NCBI RefSeq assembly: GCF_035593265.1
Contig: NZ_CP141614.1
Location: forward strand, 496,001-560,000
Length of the DNA stretch: 64,000 nt
DNA from: Limnochorda sp. LNt
GTDB taxonomy: Bacteria; Bacillota; Limnochordia; Limnochordales; Geochordaceae
Direction: 5' to 3'
Positions 33,808 through 42,434 of the stretch are shown here, piece by piece. The translations under genes were made by a program, and so were the position numbers. The notes under the pieces were generated by a model. That model made no database searches. It had not been told where the DNA came from and saw only the letters and a program-made list of their open reading frames with translations. Positions within the stretch are counted from its first letter, which is position 1. Every line of letters starts with the position of its first letter.

Positions 33808-36113
33808 GCGGGCGTCACCTTCATCACGACGATCTCGCGGCCCGCCAGGGCTCGCTCGAGGGTCACGCTCCCGTCCGCCTGCACGGCGGCCTCGTGGCGG
33901 GCGTCACCGGTCAGCTCTGCCACGGCCACCCGGCGGGTCGACCACGGCACCGCGATGCGGACCCGAGGAGCCACGGGCTCCGGCGTATGGTTGAAGAGGA
34001 AGACGAGGAGGTAGGGGCCCTCCTGGCGGGTCTCGCCGACCATCAGACGAGCCTCCACCGCGGTGCCGGGCAGGCCCTCGACCTCGACGGGCCGGCGGGC
34101 GCCGGCCGCGAGGGCGAAGCCGGCGATGAAGCGCCCGGCTGCGGGGTCGCGGTGGACGTGGTAGCCGAGGCCGACCCAGCTCCCCACCAGCACGGCCCGC
34201 CCGCGGCCGGCATCGTGCACCGTGACGGCGGGCTCGCCGCTGGCGAAGCGCCCGATGACCCGGGCTCCCAGGGGCTCCAGGGCCTGCTCGTAGTGGGCGC
34301 TCTTGATGCGCCCGCCCTCGAATGCCACCACGGGGTCGGGCGCCACCTCGATCTCGACGGCGTCGCCGTCCCGGCGGCTGCGGGCCCAGGCCTCCTGGGC
34401 CCCGAAGATCTCCCGGAGCCCGGAGCCGGGCACGCTGCCGTCCACCTTGCCCTCGTCATCGTTCCACCCGGTGCGCGCCTCGGCCACCACGGTGCCGCCC
34501 GCCTGCACGTAGGCGGCGAGCCCCCGGGCCACGTCGCGGCGCACCATGATGGAGAAGGGCATGTAGATCACCTTGTAGCGGTCGACCTCGAGCGGGCGCG
34601 GCCCCGGCGCCACGCCGGCGGCGCGGCCGGGGGCCAGCAGCTTGGGTGCGTCCGGCACGGGCGTCGGCCGGCCGGTTGCGAGCTGGTCCGGGTGGAGGAA
34701 GTCGACGGGCAGGTGGTGCTCGAAGAGCGCCCGGTAGACGCCCAGGAGGGATCGGGAGGGGACGTACGGCGACTTCTCCCGCAGGCAGCCCCAGAGGATG
34801 TTGGCGTCGTTGTTCCACACGATGGCCACGTCCGACTGGGGCACCTGGGCCGAGACGAAGAGGTCGGCGTGGCGGTCCACCACCCGCGCCACCTCACCCG
34901 CCGCCCGGGAGCGGTCGGTCGGGGAGCCGTCGGGGTGCGTCAGGCCGAAGCCGGCCGACTCGTAGCCCCGGCTCATGGGCCGCCAGGCGTAGAAGCACAG
35001 CCCCTTGGCGCCGTGGGCGATAGGGCCCCACGCCCAGGCGCGGATGTCGGCCGCCGACGCCGGCTCGGCGAAGGTGCCGACGTAGCCGTGGCCTCCCTGG
35101 AGCTCGCCCAGCCAGAAGGGCCGACCCAGGCTGGCCGTCGCCGAGCGGGTACTGTCGAGGTAGGCCCCCCGTACCACCGGATCGGCCGTCTCCCGGGCGC
35201 CCACGTGCTTGGGGTAGAAGGAGGTGCCCCACACGTCGACCACCTGGGCCACCTGCCAGTCGTCGGGCTCGCCCTGCTCCAGCAGCGGCACCGTCATCAC
35301 CGCCGGCACCGCCGAGTGGCTGGTGACGGGGTGGACCGGGTCGACGGCCTTGACGGTGCGGGCCCGCCAGGCCAGGTCCTGGGTGATCTTGTCGATGATG
35401 AAGCGCTGCCAGTCGATGAAGTCGGTGTACGTCATCAGGGAGATGAAGCGGGGAGGCTCGACGGACTCCCAGCTGGAGAAGCGGCGGTACCAGGCGCGGT
35501 TGAGCCGGTCGATCTCACCGTAGCGAGCCTCGAGCCACTGCCGGAAGCGGCGCTTGGAGTGGTGGCAGTAGCAGAAGAGCGCCGGTTGGGGCAGGTAGTC
35601 GAAGTAGGCCCACTGAACGATGTGCGGCTCGCTCCACAGGTCGTAGGCCAGGAATCCTGGGTGGTCCTTGACGCGCCGCGCCACGGCCTGCATGAAGCGC
35701 TCGGCCGCCTGGCGCACACCCGGATGGTCGTAGCAGTAGCCGGGCGAACCCTGCGAGTCGATGGCCTGGCCGCCCTGCGAGACGTAGCGGCTGTCGGGGT
35801 ACGCCTCCGCCAGCCAGTCGGGGGCGGAGTCGAGGTAGAGCTGCAGGATGACCCTCAGACCCAGCTCCTGGGCGAGCCTGAGCACCCGGTCCAGCGCCTC
35901 GAAGTCGTAGCGGCCCGGCTCGGGCTCCCCCGACGCCCAGTCGATCCAGGTCCGCACGGTGTTGAGACCCGACTCCTTGAGGTGGGTCAGGTCCCGCCGT
36001 ACGATGGCCTCGCCGTCGGAGCCCAGGGGCTCGATCATGGTGGCACGAGACGGCCCTGCCGCGTACCAGGCGGCGATGGGCAGCAGGGGACGCTCAGGCT
36101 GCTGGGTGGCCAC
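33804..36113 (-). CDS. GH42-type beta-galactosidase
   Basis: A 769-residue cytoplasmic glycosidase without signal peptide. It has a GH42 layout: a catalytic barrel (TVRTWIDWASGEPEPGRYDF; the acid/base region FLAYDLWSEPHIVQW; the nucleophile region PFWLGELQGGHGY), a trimerisation domain with YKVIYMPFSIMVRR and VQAGGTVVAEARTGWNDDEG, and a C-terminal beta domain. It should release galactose or arabinopyranose residues from imported oligosaccharides. GTG 36113 is preferred because GGGAGAGG lies 7 nt before it; ATG 36140 has only 2 nt to its GGAGG. It is the first gene of the leftward operon, diverging from the GntR gene. Confidence 0.85.
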   Translation of the reverse strand: MATQQPERPLLPIAAWYAAGPSRATMIEPLGSDGEAIVRRDLTHLKESGLNTVRTWIDWASGEPEPGRYDFEALDRVLRLAQELGLRVILQLYLDSAPDWLAEAYPDSRYVSQGGQAIDSQGSPGYCYDHPGVRQAAERFMQAVARRVKDHPGFLAYDLWSEPHIVQWAYFDYLPQPALFCYCHHSKRRFRQWLEARYGEIDRLNRAWYRRFSSWESVEPPRFISLMTYTDFIDWQRFIIDKITQDLAWRARTVKAVDPVHPVTSHSAVPAVMTVPLLEQGEPDDWQVAQVVDVWGTSFYPKHVGARETADPVVRGAYLDSTRSATASLGRPFWLGELQGGHGYVGTFAEPASAADIRAWAWGPIAHGAKGLCFYAWRPMSRGYESAGFGLTHPDGSPTDRSRAAGEVARVVDRHADLFVSAQVPQSDVAIVWNNDANILWGCLREKSPYVPSRSLLGVYRALFEHHLPVDFLHPDQLATGRPTPVPDAPKLLAPGRAAGVAPGPRPLEVDRYKVIYMPFSIMVRRDVARGLAAYVQAGGTVVAEARTGWNDDEGKVDGSVPGSGLREIFGAQEAWARSRRDGDAVEIEVAPDPVVAFEGGRIKSAHYEQALEPLGARVIGRFASGEPAVTVHDAGRGRAVLVGSWVGLGYHVHRDPAAGRFIAGFALAAGARRPVEVEGLPGTAVEARLMVGETRQEGPYLLVFLFNHTPEPVAPRVRIAVPWSTRRVAVAELTGDARHEAAVQADGSVTLERALAGREIVVMKVTPA

Positions 36114-36188
36114 GCTGGCACCTCTCCCTTTCCTCGCCATGGCCTCCGTTTTCCGGAAGGAGCGGTGGAGACCAGGGGGAATTATCAT

Positions 36189-36202
36189 GTTGATGTATCA
36201 AC
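36189..36202. promoter_or_regulatory. Perfect 14-bp palindrome between GH42 and GntR genes
   Basis: GTTGAT-GT-ATCAAC lies in the AT-rich centre of the 186-nt divergent gap. It is a likely operator of the adjacent GntR/UTRA repressor, controlling both directions. A GATAAT (36186-36181 on the minus strand) overlapping its left side could be the -10 box of the leftward operon, but no good -35 box is seen. Confidence 0.6.
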
Positions 36203-36299
36203 GTTACCTTTCGCTCTCGTCAGGAGTGCTCCTGCCGGGCCAGGAAACATGTTGGTGGAAGTCCAACCATCTAGAGCAACCGGGTGGGGAGGCGGAGCC

Positions 36300-37145
36300 G
36301 TGCCGAGCAAGGGGAGCCCCTCTGCAGCCGTCGAGAGGCGCCAGCCCTCCGCGGAGCCTCGGAGGGCCCCGGCCGTGACGGTGCGTGCACCGGGCCTGCG
36401 GGGCGGTCAGGCCCTCATCGGCGGGGATCGGCGCATCCCCCTCTACCACCGCATCCACGACCAGCTGCGCGACGACATCGAGTCCGGGCTGCTGAAGCCG
36501 GGCGACCGGATCCCGACGGAGGCGGAGCTGAGCGCTCGGTTCGGCGTCAGCCGCACCACGGTCAAGCAGGCCATCCAGCAGCTGGTCCACGCCGGCCTGG
36601 TCTACCGCGTCCAGGGCAAGGGCACCTTCGTGGGGCAGCCACGCATCCCGCGCCGGCTGGTGGGTCTCATCAGCTTCCACGAGGAGATGCGACAGCGCGG
36701 CTTCACCCCGGCCACCGAGCTCCTGGAGGCAGCCGTCGTGCCCGCCTCCCGGCACGTGGCCCGGGCCCTGGGCCTGCAGCCCGGAGCCCCGGTCCTGCGG
36801 CTGACGCGCCGCCGGCTGGCCGACGCGGAGCCCATCGCCCTGCAGACCCACTACCTGCCGGGCGAGATGGCGGAGCTGGCGGAGGACCCCCAGGTGGCCA
36901 CCGGCTCGCTCTACGAGGCCATGGAGCGCCGGCTGGGGCGCCGGCCGTCGGTGGGGCGGGAGGAGTACACGGCCGTGGTCGTGTCGGGAGAGGATGCCCG
37001 GCGCCTGGGCGTGCCCGACCACAGCCCGGCGCTGGCCGTTCGGCGCTACGCGAGCCTCTCCGACGGCCAGCCCGTCGAGTACACGGAGTCGCTCTTGCGC
37101 GCGGACCGCTACACCCTCCACGTCGAGCTGAAGGACGAGCGCTGA
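36300..37145 (+). CDS. GntR family transcriptional regulator, HutC/UTRA subfamily
   Basis: A 281-residue regulator. A basic, disordered N-terminal extension of about 45 residues precedes a winged helix (IPLYHRIHDQLRDDIESG, then PTEAELSARFGVSRTTVKQA). A UTRA ligand domain follows from about residue 120 (GLISFHEEMRQRGFTPATEL ... VRRYASLSDGQPVEYTES). UTRA regulators usually sense phosphorylated sugars such as GlcNAc-6-phosphate. GTG 36300 has GGGGAGG exactly 7 nt upstream. It probably represses the divergent sugar operon and its own AnmK operon through the palindrome at 36189-36202. Confidence 0.87.
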   Translation: MPSKGSPSAAVERRQPSAEPRRAPAVTVRAPGLRGGQALIGGDRRIPLYHRIHDQLRDDIESGLLKPGDRIPTEAELSARFGVSRTTVKQAIQQLVHAGLVYRVQGKGTFVGQPRIPRRLVGLISFHEEMRQRGFTPATELLEAAVVPASRHVARALGLQPGAPVLRLTRRRLADAEPIALQTHYLPGEMAELAEDPQVATGSLYEAMERRLGRRPSVGREEYTAVVVSGEDARRLGVPDHSPALAVRRYASLSDGQPVEYTESLLRADRYTLHVELKDER

Positions 37146-37146
37146 G

Positions 37147-38373
37147 ATGACGACGTGGCCGCAGGCCGTCGCTGCCATCGCCGCCGAGCCCGACCGGGAG
37201 CGCCTGGTGCTGGGCGCCATGTCGGGCACCTCGTCAGACGGCGTCACGGTCGCTCTCATCCGCACCCGGGGTCGTGGGATCGAGCGGTGGGCCCAGCTCG
37301 TGGCGTACCGCACGGACTCCTATCCGGAGGGGCTCCGCCGACGGATCTTCGAGCTGTACCCGCCGGGGCGCTTCGAGGCCGCCACCTTGCTGCGGGCTGC
37401 CCTGGAGCTGGCCGATGCCTTCGCGCAGTCGGCGCTGGCACTGCTGAGGGATGCCGGTGTGGCGCCCGGCGAGGTGCACCTGCTGAGCGCGCAAGGGCCC
37501 ATCGTCTACTACCAGCCGCCCGACCCCGCCACCGGGGCGAGGGGAGGCGTCCTGGAGCTGATGGAGCCGGCCCGCCTGGCCGAGGCGACCGGGATCCCGG
37601 TGCTGTGCGACCTGCGCTCGGCCGACCTGGCCGCCGGGGGCGCCGGCGCCCCCTTGAGCGTCTTCGGCGACTTCGTGCTCTTCCGCCATCCCGAGAGGGG
37701 CCGCATCATCCAGAACATCGGGGGCATCGCCAACCCCACGGTGATCCCGGCGGGCGCCGGCTGGGAGGATCTCCTCTGCTTCGACACGGGCCCCGGCAAC
37801 GTCCTCATCGACGCGGTGGTGAGTGCGATCACCGACGCCGTCGAGGCCTACGACCGCGACGGGGTGCGGGCGGCGAGGGGCCGAGTCGACCTCGAGCTCC
37901 TGGCCGAGCTGATGGCGCACCCCTACATCCACCGGGCGCCGCCCAAGACCACGGGGCGCGAGGTCTTCGGCGTCCCCTTCGCCCGGGACGTCCTGGCAAG
38001 GGGGAGGCGCCGGGGGCTGGGCGACGACGACGTGGTGGCGACGGTCACGGCCTTCACCGCCGAGTCCATCGCCTTCAACTACCGCCAGCACGTCCTGCCG
38101 CGCTGGCGCATCGACGAGGTTTACCTGACCGGTGGCGGCGCGTCCAACCCGACCTTGGTGCGCATGCTGCGCGACCGTCTGCCGGAGCTCGAGGTGCGGC
38201 CCATCGAGGATCTGGGGATGCCCTCCCAGGCGCGCGAGGCGGCCATCTGGGCCGTGCTGGGCGACGAGAGCCTGCTGGGCCTGCCGTCCAACGTTCCCGC
38301 CACCAGCGGAGCCCGCCGTCCGGCCATCCTGGGCAAGTGGGTCCCCGGCCCGCGGTGGCTGCCGGGCCGCTGA
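37147..38373 (+). CDS. anmK: Anhydro-N-acetylmuramic acid kinase
   Basis: A 408-residue ASKHA-fold kinase with the AnmK opening motif LGAMSGTSSDGVTVALI near residue 22. The conserved IQNIGGIANPTVI (about residue 196), CFDTGPGNVLIDA (about residue 217) and EVYLTGGGASNP (about residue 325) are also present. It opens and phosphorylates 1,6-anhydro-MurNAc from cell-wall turnover to MurNAc-6-phosphate; some relatives act on levoglucosan. It starts 1 nt after the GntR stop, so the two are co-transcribed. The SIS protein of the divergent operon could handle the product, but a true MurQ is not visible in the window. Confidence 0.88.
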   Translation: MTTWPQAVAAIAAEPDRERLVLGAMSGTSSDGVTVALIRTRGRGIERWAQLVAYRTDSYPEGLRRRIFELYPPGRFEAATLLRAALELADAFAQSALALLRDAGVAPGEVHLLSAQGPIVYYQPPDPATGARGGVLELMEPARLAEATGIPVLCDLRSADLAAGGAGAPLSVFGDFVLFRHPERGRIIQNIGGIANPTVIPAGAGWEDLLCFDTGPGNVLIDAVVSAITDAVEAYDRDGVRAARGRVDLELLAELMAHPYIHRAPPKTTGREVFGVPFARDVLARGRRRGLGDDDVVATVTAFTAESIAFNYRQHVLPRWRIDEVYLTGGGASNPTLVRMLRDRLPELEVRPIEDLGMPSQAREAAIWAVLGDESLLGLPSNVPATSGARRPAILGKWVPGPRWLPGR

Positions 38374-38519
38374 GGCGCGGCCCGTCCTGGGGCTCCCATC
38401 CCCGCGAGTGGCTGGCGGCCCCCGGGTGAGGTATTGTTTGGGTGAGACGCGGCTTGCGTCACCCCGGGCGCATCCGACATGATCCCTTGGAGGCGTCTGG
38501 GAGCCGGGAGGTGGCGCGG

Positions 38520-40076
38520 ATGCACCTCGGTCGACGGGGTCTGTGGGTGGCGATGGCTGGCTTGGTCGTCGCCGGATGCCTGGGCAGGGCCGGTGGGGCG
38601 GCGAGCGGTTCGCCGGAGGCGGTGCCGCCGGAGCCTGTCCACGGAGGGCGCCTCGTGCGGGTCCTGAGCACGGGGCCCGACTCCCTGGACCCAGCCAAGG
38701 CCGTCGCCTCCGAGACGGATCGTATCCTGGCCAATCTCTACGATGGATTGCTGGGGGCCGACGAGCAAGGCCGTCTGGTGCCGCGCCTGGCCGAGCGCTA
38801 CGAGGTGTCGGCCGACGGGCTGACCTACACCTTCTTCCTGCGGCGGGGCGTGCGATTCCACAACGGCCGGGAGATGACGTCCGACGACGTGCGCTTCACC
38901 TTCGAGCGCCTGCTCGATCCTGCCACGCGCTACAAGCGGGCCGCGGACTGGCAAGCGGTGCAGGCGGTCCAGACACCCGACCCCTACACGGTGGTGGTGC
39001 GCCTGTCACGGCCGTACGCGCCCTTCCTGGCGGCCCTGGCGGACCCCAGCGCCTCCATCGTCCCCAGGGAGGCGGTGGAGACCCTGGCCACGCGACCGGT
39101 CGGCACGGGGCCGTTCCGCTTCGTGGAGTGGGTCCAGGAGAGCCACGTGCGCCTGCGGCGCTTCGACGGCTACTGGGATGCGCCGCGCCCGTACCTCGAC
39201 GAGGTGATCTTCCGCTTCATCCCCGACCCGGCGGCGGCCCTGGCGGCCTTCCTGGCGGGTGACGCCGACGTGGTCGACATCTCGCCCGATCGGGTTGCCT
39301 TGCTGCAGGCCCCGGGGGCGCGGCCCTCGCGGGTGGTGAGCGGCCCCGCCAACGTCGTGCAGATCCTGGCCCTCAACCAGGCCCGCTCGCCCTGGGACCA
39401 GCTGCCGGTGCGCAGGGCCGTCGCTCATGCCATCGACCGGCGGGAGCTCATCTCGGTCATCTCCGAGGGTCGGGCGAAGCCGCTCTACAGCGGCTTGACG
39501 CCCGAAAACGCCTACTTCGTCCCGCTGGACGATCCCTATCCTCACGACCCCGCCGAGGCGCGCCGGCTGCTGAGCGAGGCGGGCTACCCCGACGGCGTGC
39601 GGGCGACTCTGGTGGTGCCCTCGGTCTACGAATTCCACGTGCAGACGGCCCAGCTCATCCAGCAGCAGCTGGCGCGGGTGGGCATCCGGCTGGAGATCCA
39701 GCTGGTCGACTGGGCGCGCTGGCTGGCCGAGGTCTACGCGGGTGAGCAGTACGACGCCACCATCATCGGCTTCACCGGCAAGCTCGACCCCCACCCCGAG
39801 CTGAGCCGCTACCACTCGAGCTACGCCCGCAACTTCGTCAACTTCGCCGATCCCGACTACGACAGGGTCATCGACGAGGCGGTACGGACCGCCGATCCGC
39901 AGCGGCGGCGGGAGCTCTACGCCGAGGCGCAACGCATCCTGGCTGACCGCCTGGCGGCCATCTTCCTGGTGGACCCGACCCTGACCCTGGCCGTGGCGGC
40001 CGACGTCCACGGCTGGGCCATCTACCCGCATTACATCGATGATCTCCGTACGGTCTACCGCGCCAGCGGTCGCTGA
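38520..40076 (+). CDS. Peptide/nickel-type ABC transporter substrate-binding lipoprotein (family 5)
   Basis: A 518-residue SBP_bac_5 protein. The signal sequence ends with a lipobox LVVAGC, so it is a lipoprotein with the cysteine near residue 20. Family segments include STGPDSLDPAKAVASETDRI, FFLRRGVRFHNGREMTSDDV and PVGTGPFRFVEWVQESHVRL. Such proteins bind peptides, murein peptides, or oligosaccharides. Next to AnmK a role in taking up cell-wall fragments is attractive but unproven. ATG 38520 has GGGAGG 8 nt upstream. DppB overlaps its end by 38 nt. Confidence 0.88.
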   Translation: MHLGRRGLWVAMAGLVVAGCLGRAGGAASGSPEAVPPEPVHGGRLVRVLSTGPDSLDPAKAVASETDRILANLYDGLLGADEQGRLVPRLAERYEVSADGLTYTFFLRRGVRFHNGREMTSDDVRFTFERLLDPATRYKRAADWQAVQAVQTPDPYTVVVRLSRPYAPFLAALADPSASIVPREAVETLATRPVGTGPFRFVEWVQESHVRLRRFDGYWDAPRPYLDEVIFRFIPDPAAALAAFLAGDADVVDISPDRVALLQAPGARPSRVVSGPANVVQILALNQARSPWDQLPVRRAVAHAIDRRELISVISEGRAKPLYSGLTPENAYFVPLDDPYPHDPAEARRLLSEAGYPDGVRATLVVPSVYEFHVQTAQLIQQQLARVGIRLEIQLVDWARWLAEVYAGEQYDATIIGFTGKLDPHPELSRYHSSYARNFVNFADPDYDRVIDEAVRTADPQRRRELYAEAQRILADRLAAIFLVDPTLTLAVAADVHGWAIYPHYIDDLRTVYRASGR

Positions 40077-41064
40077 GCGTCTCCCGAGCCCCTGGCGCTA
40101 CGCCGCCCGGCGGGGGGCCGGGGCCGTCCTGTCGGCCCTGGTGGCGGCGTCCGTGGCCTTCCTGGTGACGCGCGCCCTGCCCGGTGACGCCGCCCTGACC
40201 ATGGCCGGCGTCGACGGCTCCCCCGAGGTGGTACAGCGCCTGCGCCGCGACCTGGGGCTCGACGTGCCGGCGCCCGTGGGGCTGGTGCGCTGGCTGGCGG
40301 AGGCGGTGAGGGGGCAGCTGGGCACCTCGGTGCGGTTCGGCCGGCCGGTGGCGGAGCTGGTCGTCGCCCACTTCCGGGTCAACCTGCTGCTGGTGGCACT
40401 GGCGGTGCCGCTGGCCCTGGCGCTGGCCCTGGTGGGCGGCACCGTGGCGGCCATCGGGCTGGCCGGGCTCGACGGATGGGGCCTGCGCCGACGGGTGATG
40501 CGGGCCGCCGACCGCGTCATCGCGCCCCTCATGCAACTGGGGCTCTCGGTACCCTCGTTTTGGGTGGCCATGGTGCTGGTCTGGACGGTGGCGGTGCGGC
40601 TGCGCCTGCTGCCAGCGGTGGCTCCGGTGGGCGAGGCCGGGTGGCTGCCGTGGCGAGGCCTGGTGCTGCCGGTGCTGGCGCTGGCGTTGCCCGCCGCGGG
40701 GGCGCTGGGGCTGATGGTGCGCGCCTCGGTCGCCCAGGGGCTGCAGGAGCCCTTCGTGCAGGCGGTGCGGGCCAAGGGCGCCGGGGCGGTGCGCGTCGTC
40801 GTGGCCCACGTCTTGCCCGGCGCGCTCAATCCGGTCGTCAGCACGCTGGGCGTGGTGCTGGCGGACCTGCTGACGGGCAGCCTGGTGGTGGAGATGGTCT
40901 TCGGGCTGCCGGGCCTGGGGCGCATCCTGCTGGCGGGCGTCGAGTTTCGCGACCTGCCGCTGGTGACGGGAGGCGTCGCCTTCGCGGCGTTGGTGGTGGT
41001 CATGACCTCGGCCATGGTCGATGTGCTGTATGGTTTGCTCGACCCGCGAGTGCGGTACCGCTGA
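40039..41064 (+). CDS. Peptide-type ABC transporter permease (DppB family)
   Basis: A 341-residue permease with six membrane helices. An N-terminal helix is followed by a large extracytoplasmic loop (LPGDAALTMAGVDGSPEVVQ ... GQLGTSVRFGRPV). The ATPase-contact loop FVQAVRAKGAGAVRVVVAHV is near residue 245 and the C-terminal VEMVFGLPGLGRILLAGVE follows; both are DppB signatures. ATG 40039 lies inside the end of the binding-protein gene and lacks a clear ribosome site, so coupling is likely. No other start fits better. Confidence 0.88.
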   Translation: MISVRSTAPAVAERLPSPWRYAARRGAGAVLSALVAASVAFLVTRALPGDAALTMAGVDGSPEVVQRLRRDLGLDVPAPVGLVRWLAEAVRGQLGTSVRFGRPVAELVVAHFRVNLLLVALAVPLALALALVGGTVAAIGLAGLDGWGLRRRVMRAADRVIAPLMQLGLSVPSFWVAMVLVWTVAVRLRLLPAVAPVGEAGWLPWRGLVLPVLALALPAAGALGLMVRASVAQGLQEPFVQAVRAKGAGAVRVVVAHVLPGALNPVVSTLGVVLADLLTGSLVVEMVFGLPGLGRILLAGVEFRDLPLVTGGVAFAALVVVMTSAMVDVLYGLLDPRVRYR

Positions 41065-41077
41065 GGGGCGCCGACTG

Positions 41078-41971
41078 GTGGCCGGAGGTCGATCCCGGCT
41101 CCCCCCGATGCCCTCGGGCCCGCTCGCATGGCCCATCCGTGCGGTGAGCCTGCCGTCGAGCCATCCGGTGGCCCTGCCGGGCCCGACGGGCCGACGGGGG
41201 GCGCCGACCGGGGCTCTGGTGGGGCTGGCGGTGCTGGCGGCCATGGCCCTCGGAGCCCTCTGGCCGGGGCTCGACCCCTACGGGATGGACCTGGCGGCCC
41301 GCCTGGCCGGCCCGTCGGGGGGACACTGGCTCGGCACCGATCGCTTGGGGCGGGACCTGCTGGCCCGCACGCTGGTGGCCTCCCGCTACTCGCTGGCCAT
41401 CGCGCTGGCGGCCGTCGGGGCGGCGGCGACGGCGGGCACGGCGCTGGGGCTCCTGGCAGGGCGGGGGGACGGCATCGGCGAGATCCTCTCCCGTCTGGTC
41501 GACGCGCTGATGGCGTTGCCGGGCGTGCTGGTGGCCATGCTCCTGGCGGTGGTGATGGGGCCGAGGCCTCTCACCGTCGGGGTGGCGATCGCCGTCGCGC
41601 TGGTGCCGGGCTACTTCCGGGTGAGCCGGGGACTGGCCCTGGCCTTGCGGGAGGCCCCCTACGTGGAGGCCGCCTATGCGGCGGGCGCGACGTGGGGGCA
41701 CGTCGCCCGCTGGCACCTGCTGCCGGCCATGACGCGTCCGCTCGTCGCCCACAGCGCGGCCGCGGCGGCCGTGGCGCTGCTGGCGGATGCCGGCCTCAGC
41801 TACCTGGGCCTCGGGTTGCAGCCCCCGACGCCGTCGTGGGGACTGTTGCTCAAGGAGGCCCAGCAGGCCATCGGCCTCTCGCCGTGGCCGGCGCTGGTGC
41901 CGGGCGTCTTCCTGGCGGCGGCGGCCCTGGCCTTCAACGCCATCGCCTCGGCCCTCCAGTCGGGGAGGTGA
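41078..41971 (+). CDS. Peptide-type ABC transporter permease (DppC family)
   Basis: A 297-residue permease. HWLGTDRLGRDLLARTLVAS near residue 80 is the classic DppC motif. The ATPase-contact loop YVEAAYAAGATWGHVARWHL is near residue 195, and SYLGLGLQPPTPSWGLLLKE is near the C-terminus. It completes a binding protein, DppB and DppC set. The DppD and DppF ATPases that normally follow are missing; the next gene runs the other way. GTG 41078 (AGGGG upstream) and ATG 41108 are both possible starts. Confidence 0.86.
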   Translation: MAGGRSRLPPMPSGPLAWPIRAVSLPSSHPVALPGPTGRRGAPTGALVGLAVLAAMALGALWPGLDPYGMDLAARLAGPSGGHWLGTDRLGRDLLARTLVASRYSLAIALAAVGAAATAGTALGLLAGRGDGIGEILSRLVDALMALPGVLVAMLLAVVMGPRPLTVGVAIAVALVPGYFRVSRGLALALREAPYVEAAYAAGATWGHVARWHLLPAMTRPLVAHSAAAAAVALLADAGLSYLGLGLQPPTPSWGLLLKEAQQAIGLSPWPALVPGVFLAAAALAFNAIASALQSGR

Positions 41972-41992
41972 TGCGTCGAGGGCCGCGCCGGG

Positions 41993-42418
41993 TCAGGGGG
42001 TCAGCCGCTTGCCCAGGTGGTGAGCCAACGCCAGCATGAAGCCAAGACCCCGGCGGGTATCGGGGTCATGGGCCAGCCTCGCCAGGTGCGACCATCGGGG
42101 CGCCCGGTCCCATGCCCTTGCCTCTTGCGCGGCCGCCCCCATCGCCCGCAGCGCATCGAGAGGCACCGGACGTCCGCTGTGGATGAGCTCGTCGGCCAGC
42201 TCGCCCGCCTGCGCGGCCAGCATGGTGACCCGTGCCATCACGCCTGGCGTCATGGCGTCGAAGAGTGCCTTCATCGCGATCGCGGCGTCCTCCAGCAGCG
42301 CGAGAGCGCCGGAGGCCTCCAACCCCTCGACCCGGGCCAATAGCCGGCGACCGGCGGCTTCGTCGATGGCCTCCTGGGCCTGCCGCTCGGCGGTCGGCGT
42401 CGCTTCGGCGCTGGTCAT
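41993..42418 (-). CDS. DUF1641 protein, partner of a sulfide:quinone reductase-like enzyme
   Basis: A 141-residue protein with a long alanine-rich helical N-terminus and the DUF1641 core: GALALLEDAAIAMKALFDAM ... GRPVPLDALRAMGAAAQEA, ending RGLGFMLALAHHLGKRL. DUF1641 genes often sit beside FAD-dependent SQR-like or Hdr-like genes and may be a small redox partner; the function is not known. Here it directly follows the SQR gene. ATG 42418 with GGGAGG 10 nt upstream is favoured over GTG 42427. Confidence 0.8.
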   Translation of the reverse strand: MTSAEATPTAERQAQEAIDEAAGRRLLARVEGLEASGALALLEDAAIAMKALFDAMTPGVMARVTMLAAQAGELADELIHSGRPVPLDALRAMGAAAQEARAWDRAPRWSHLARLAHDPDTRRGLGFMLALAHHLGKRLTP

Positions 42419-42434
42419 GGTTGACACGCCTCCC

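Noticed and set aside
38440-38464. Hairpin GGGTGA...TCACCC between AnmK and the peptide-binding gene as a terminator
   Set aside because: It has a bulged stem and no T-run, and the flanking genes look co-directional and possibly co-transcribed; it may be chance in GC-rich DNA.
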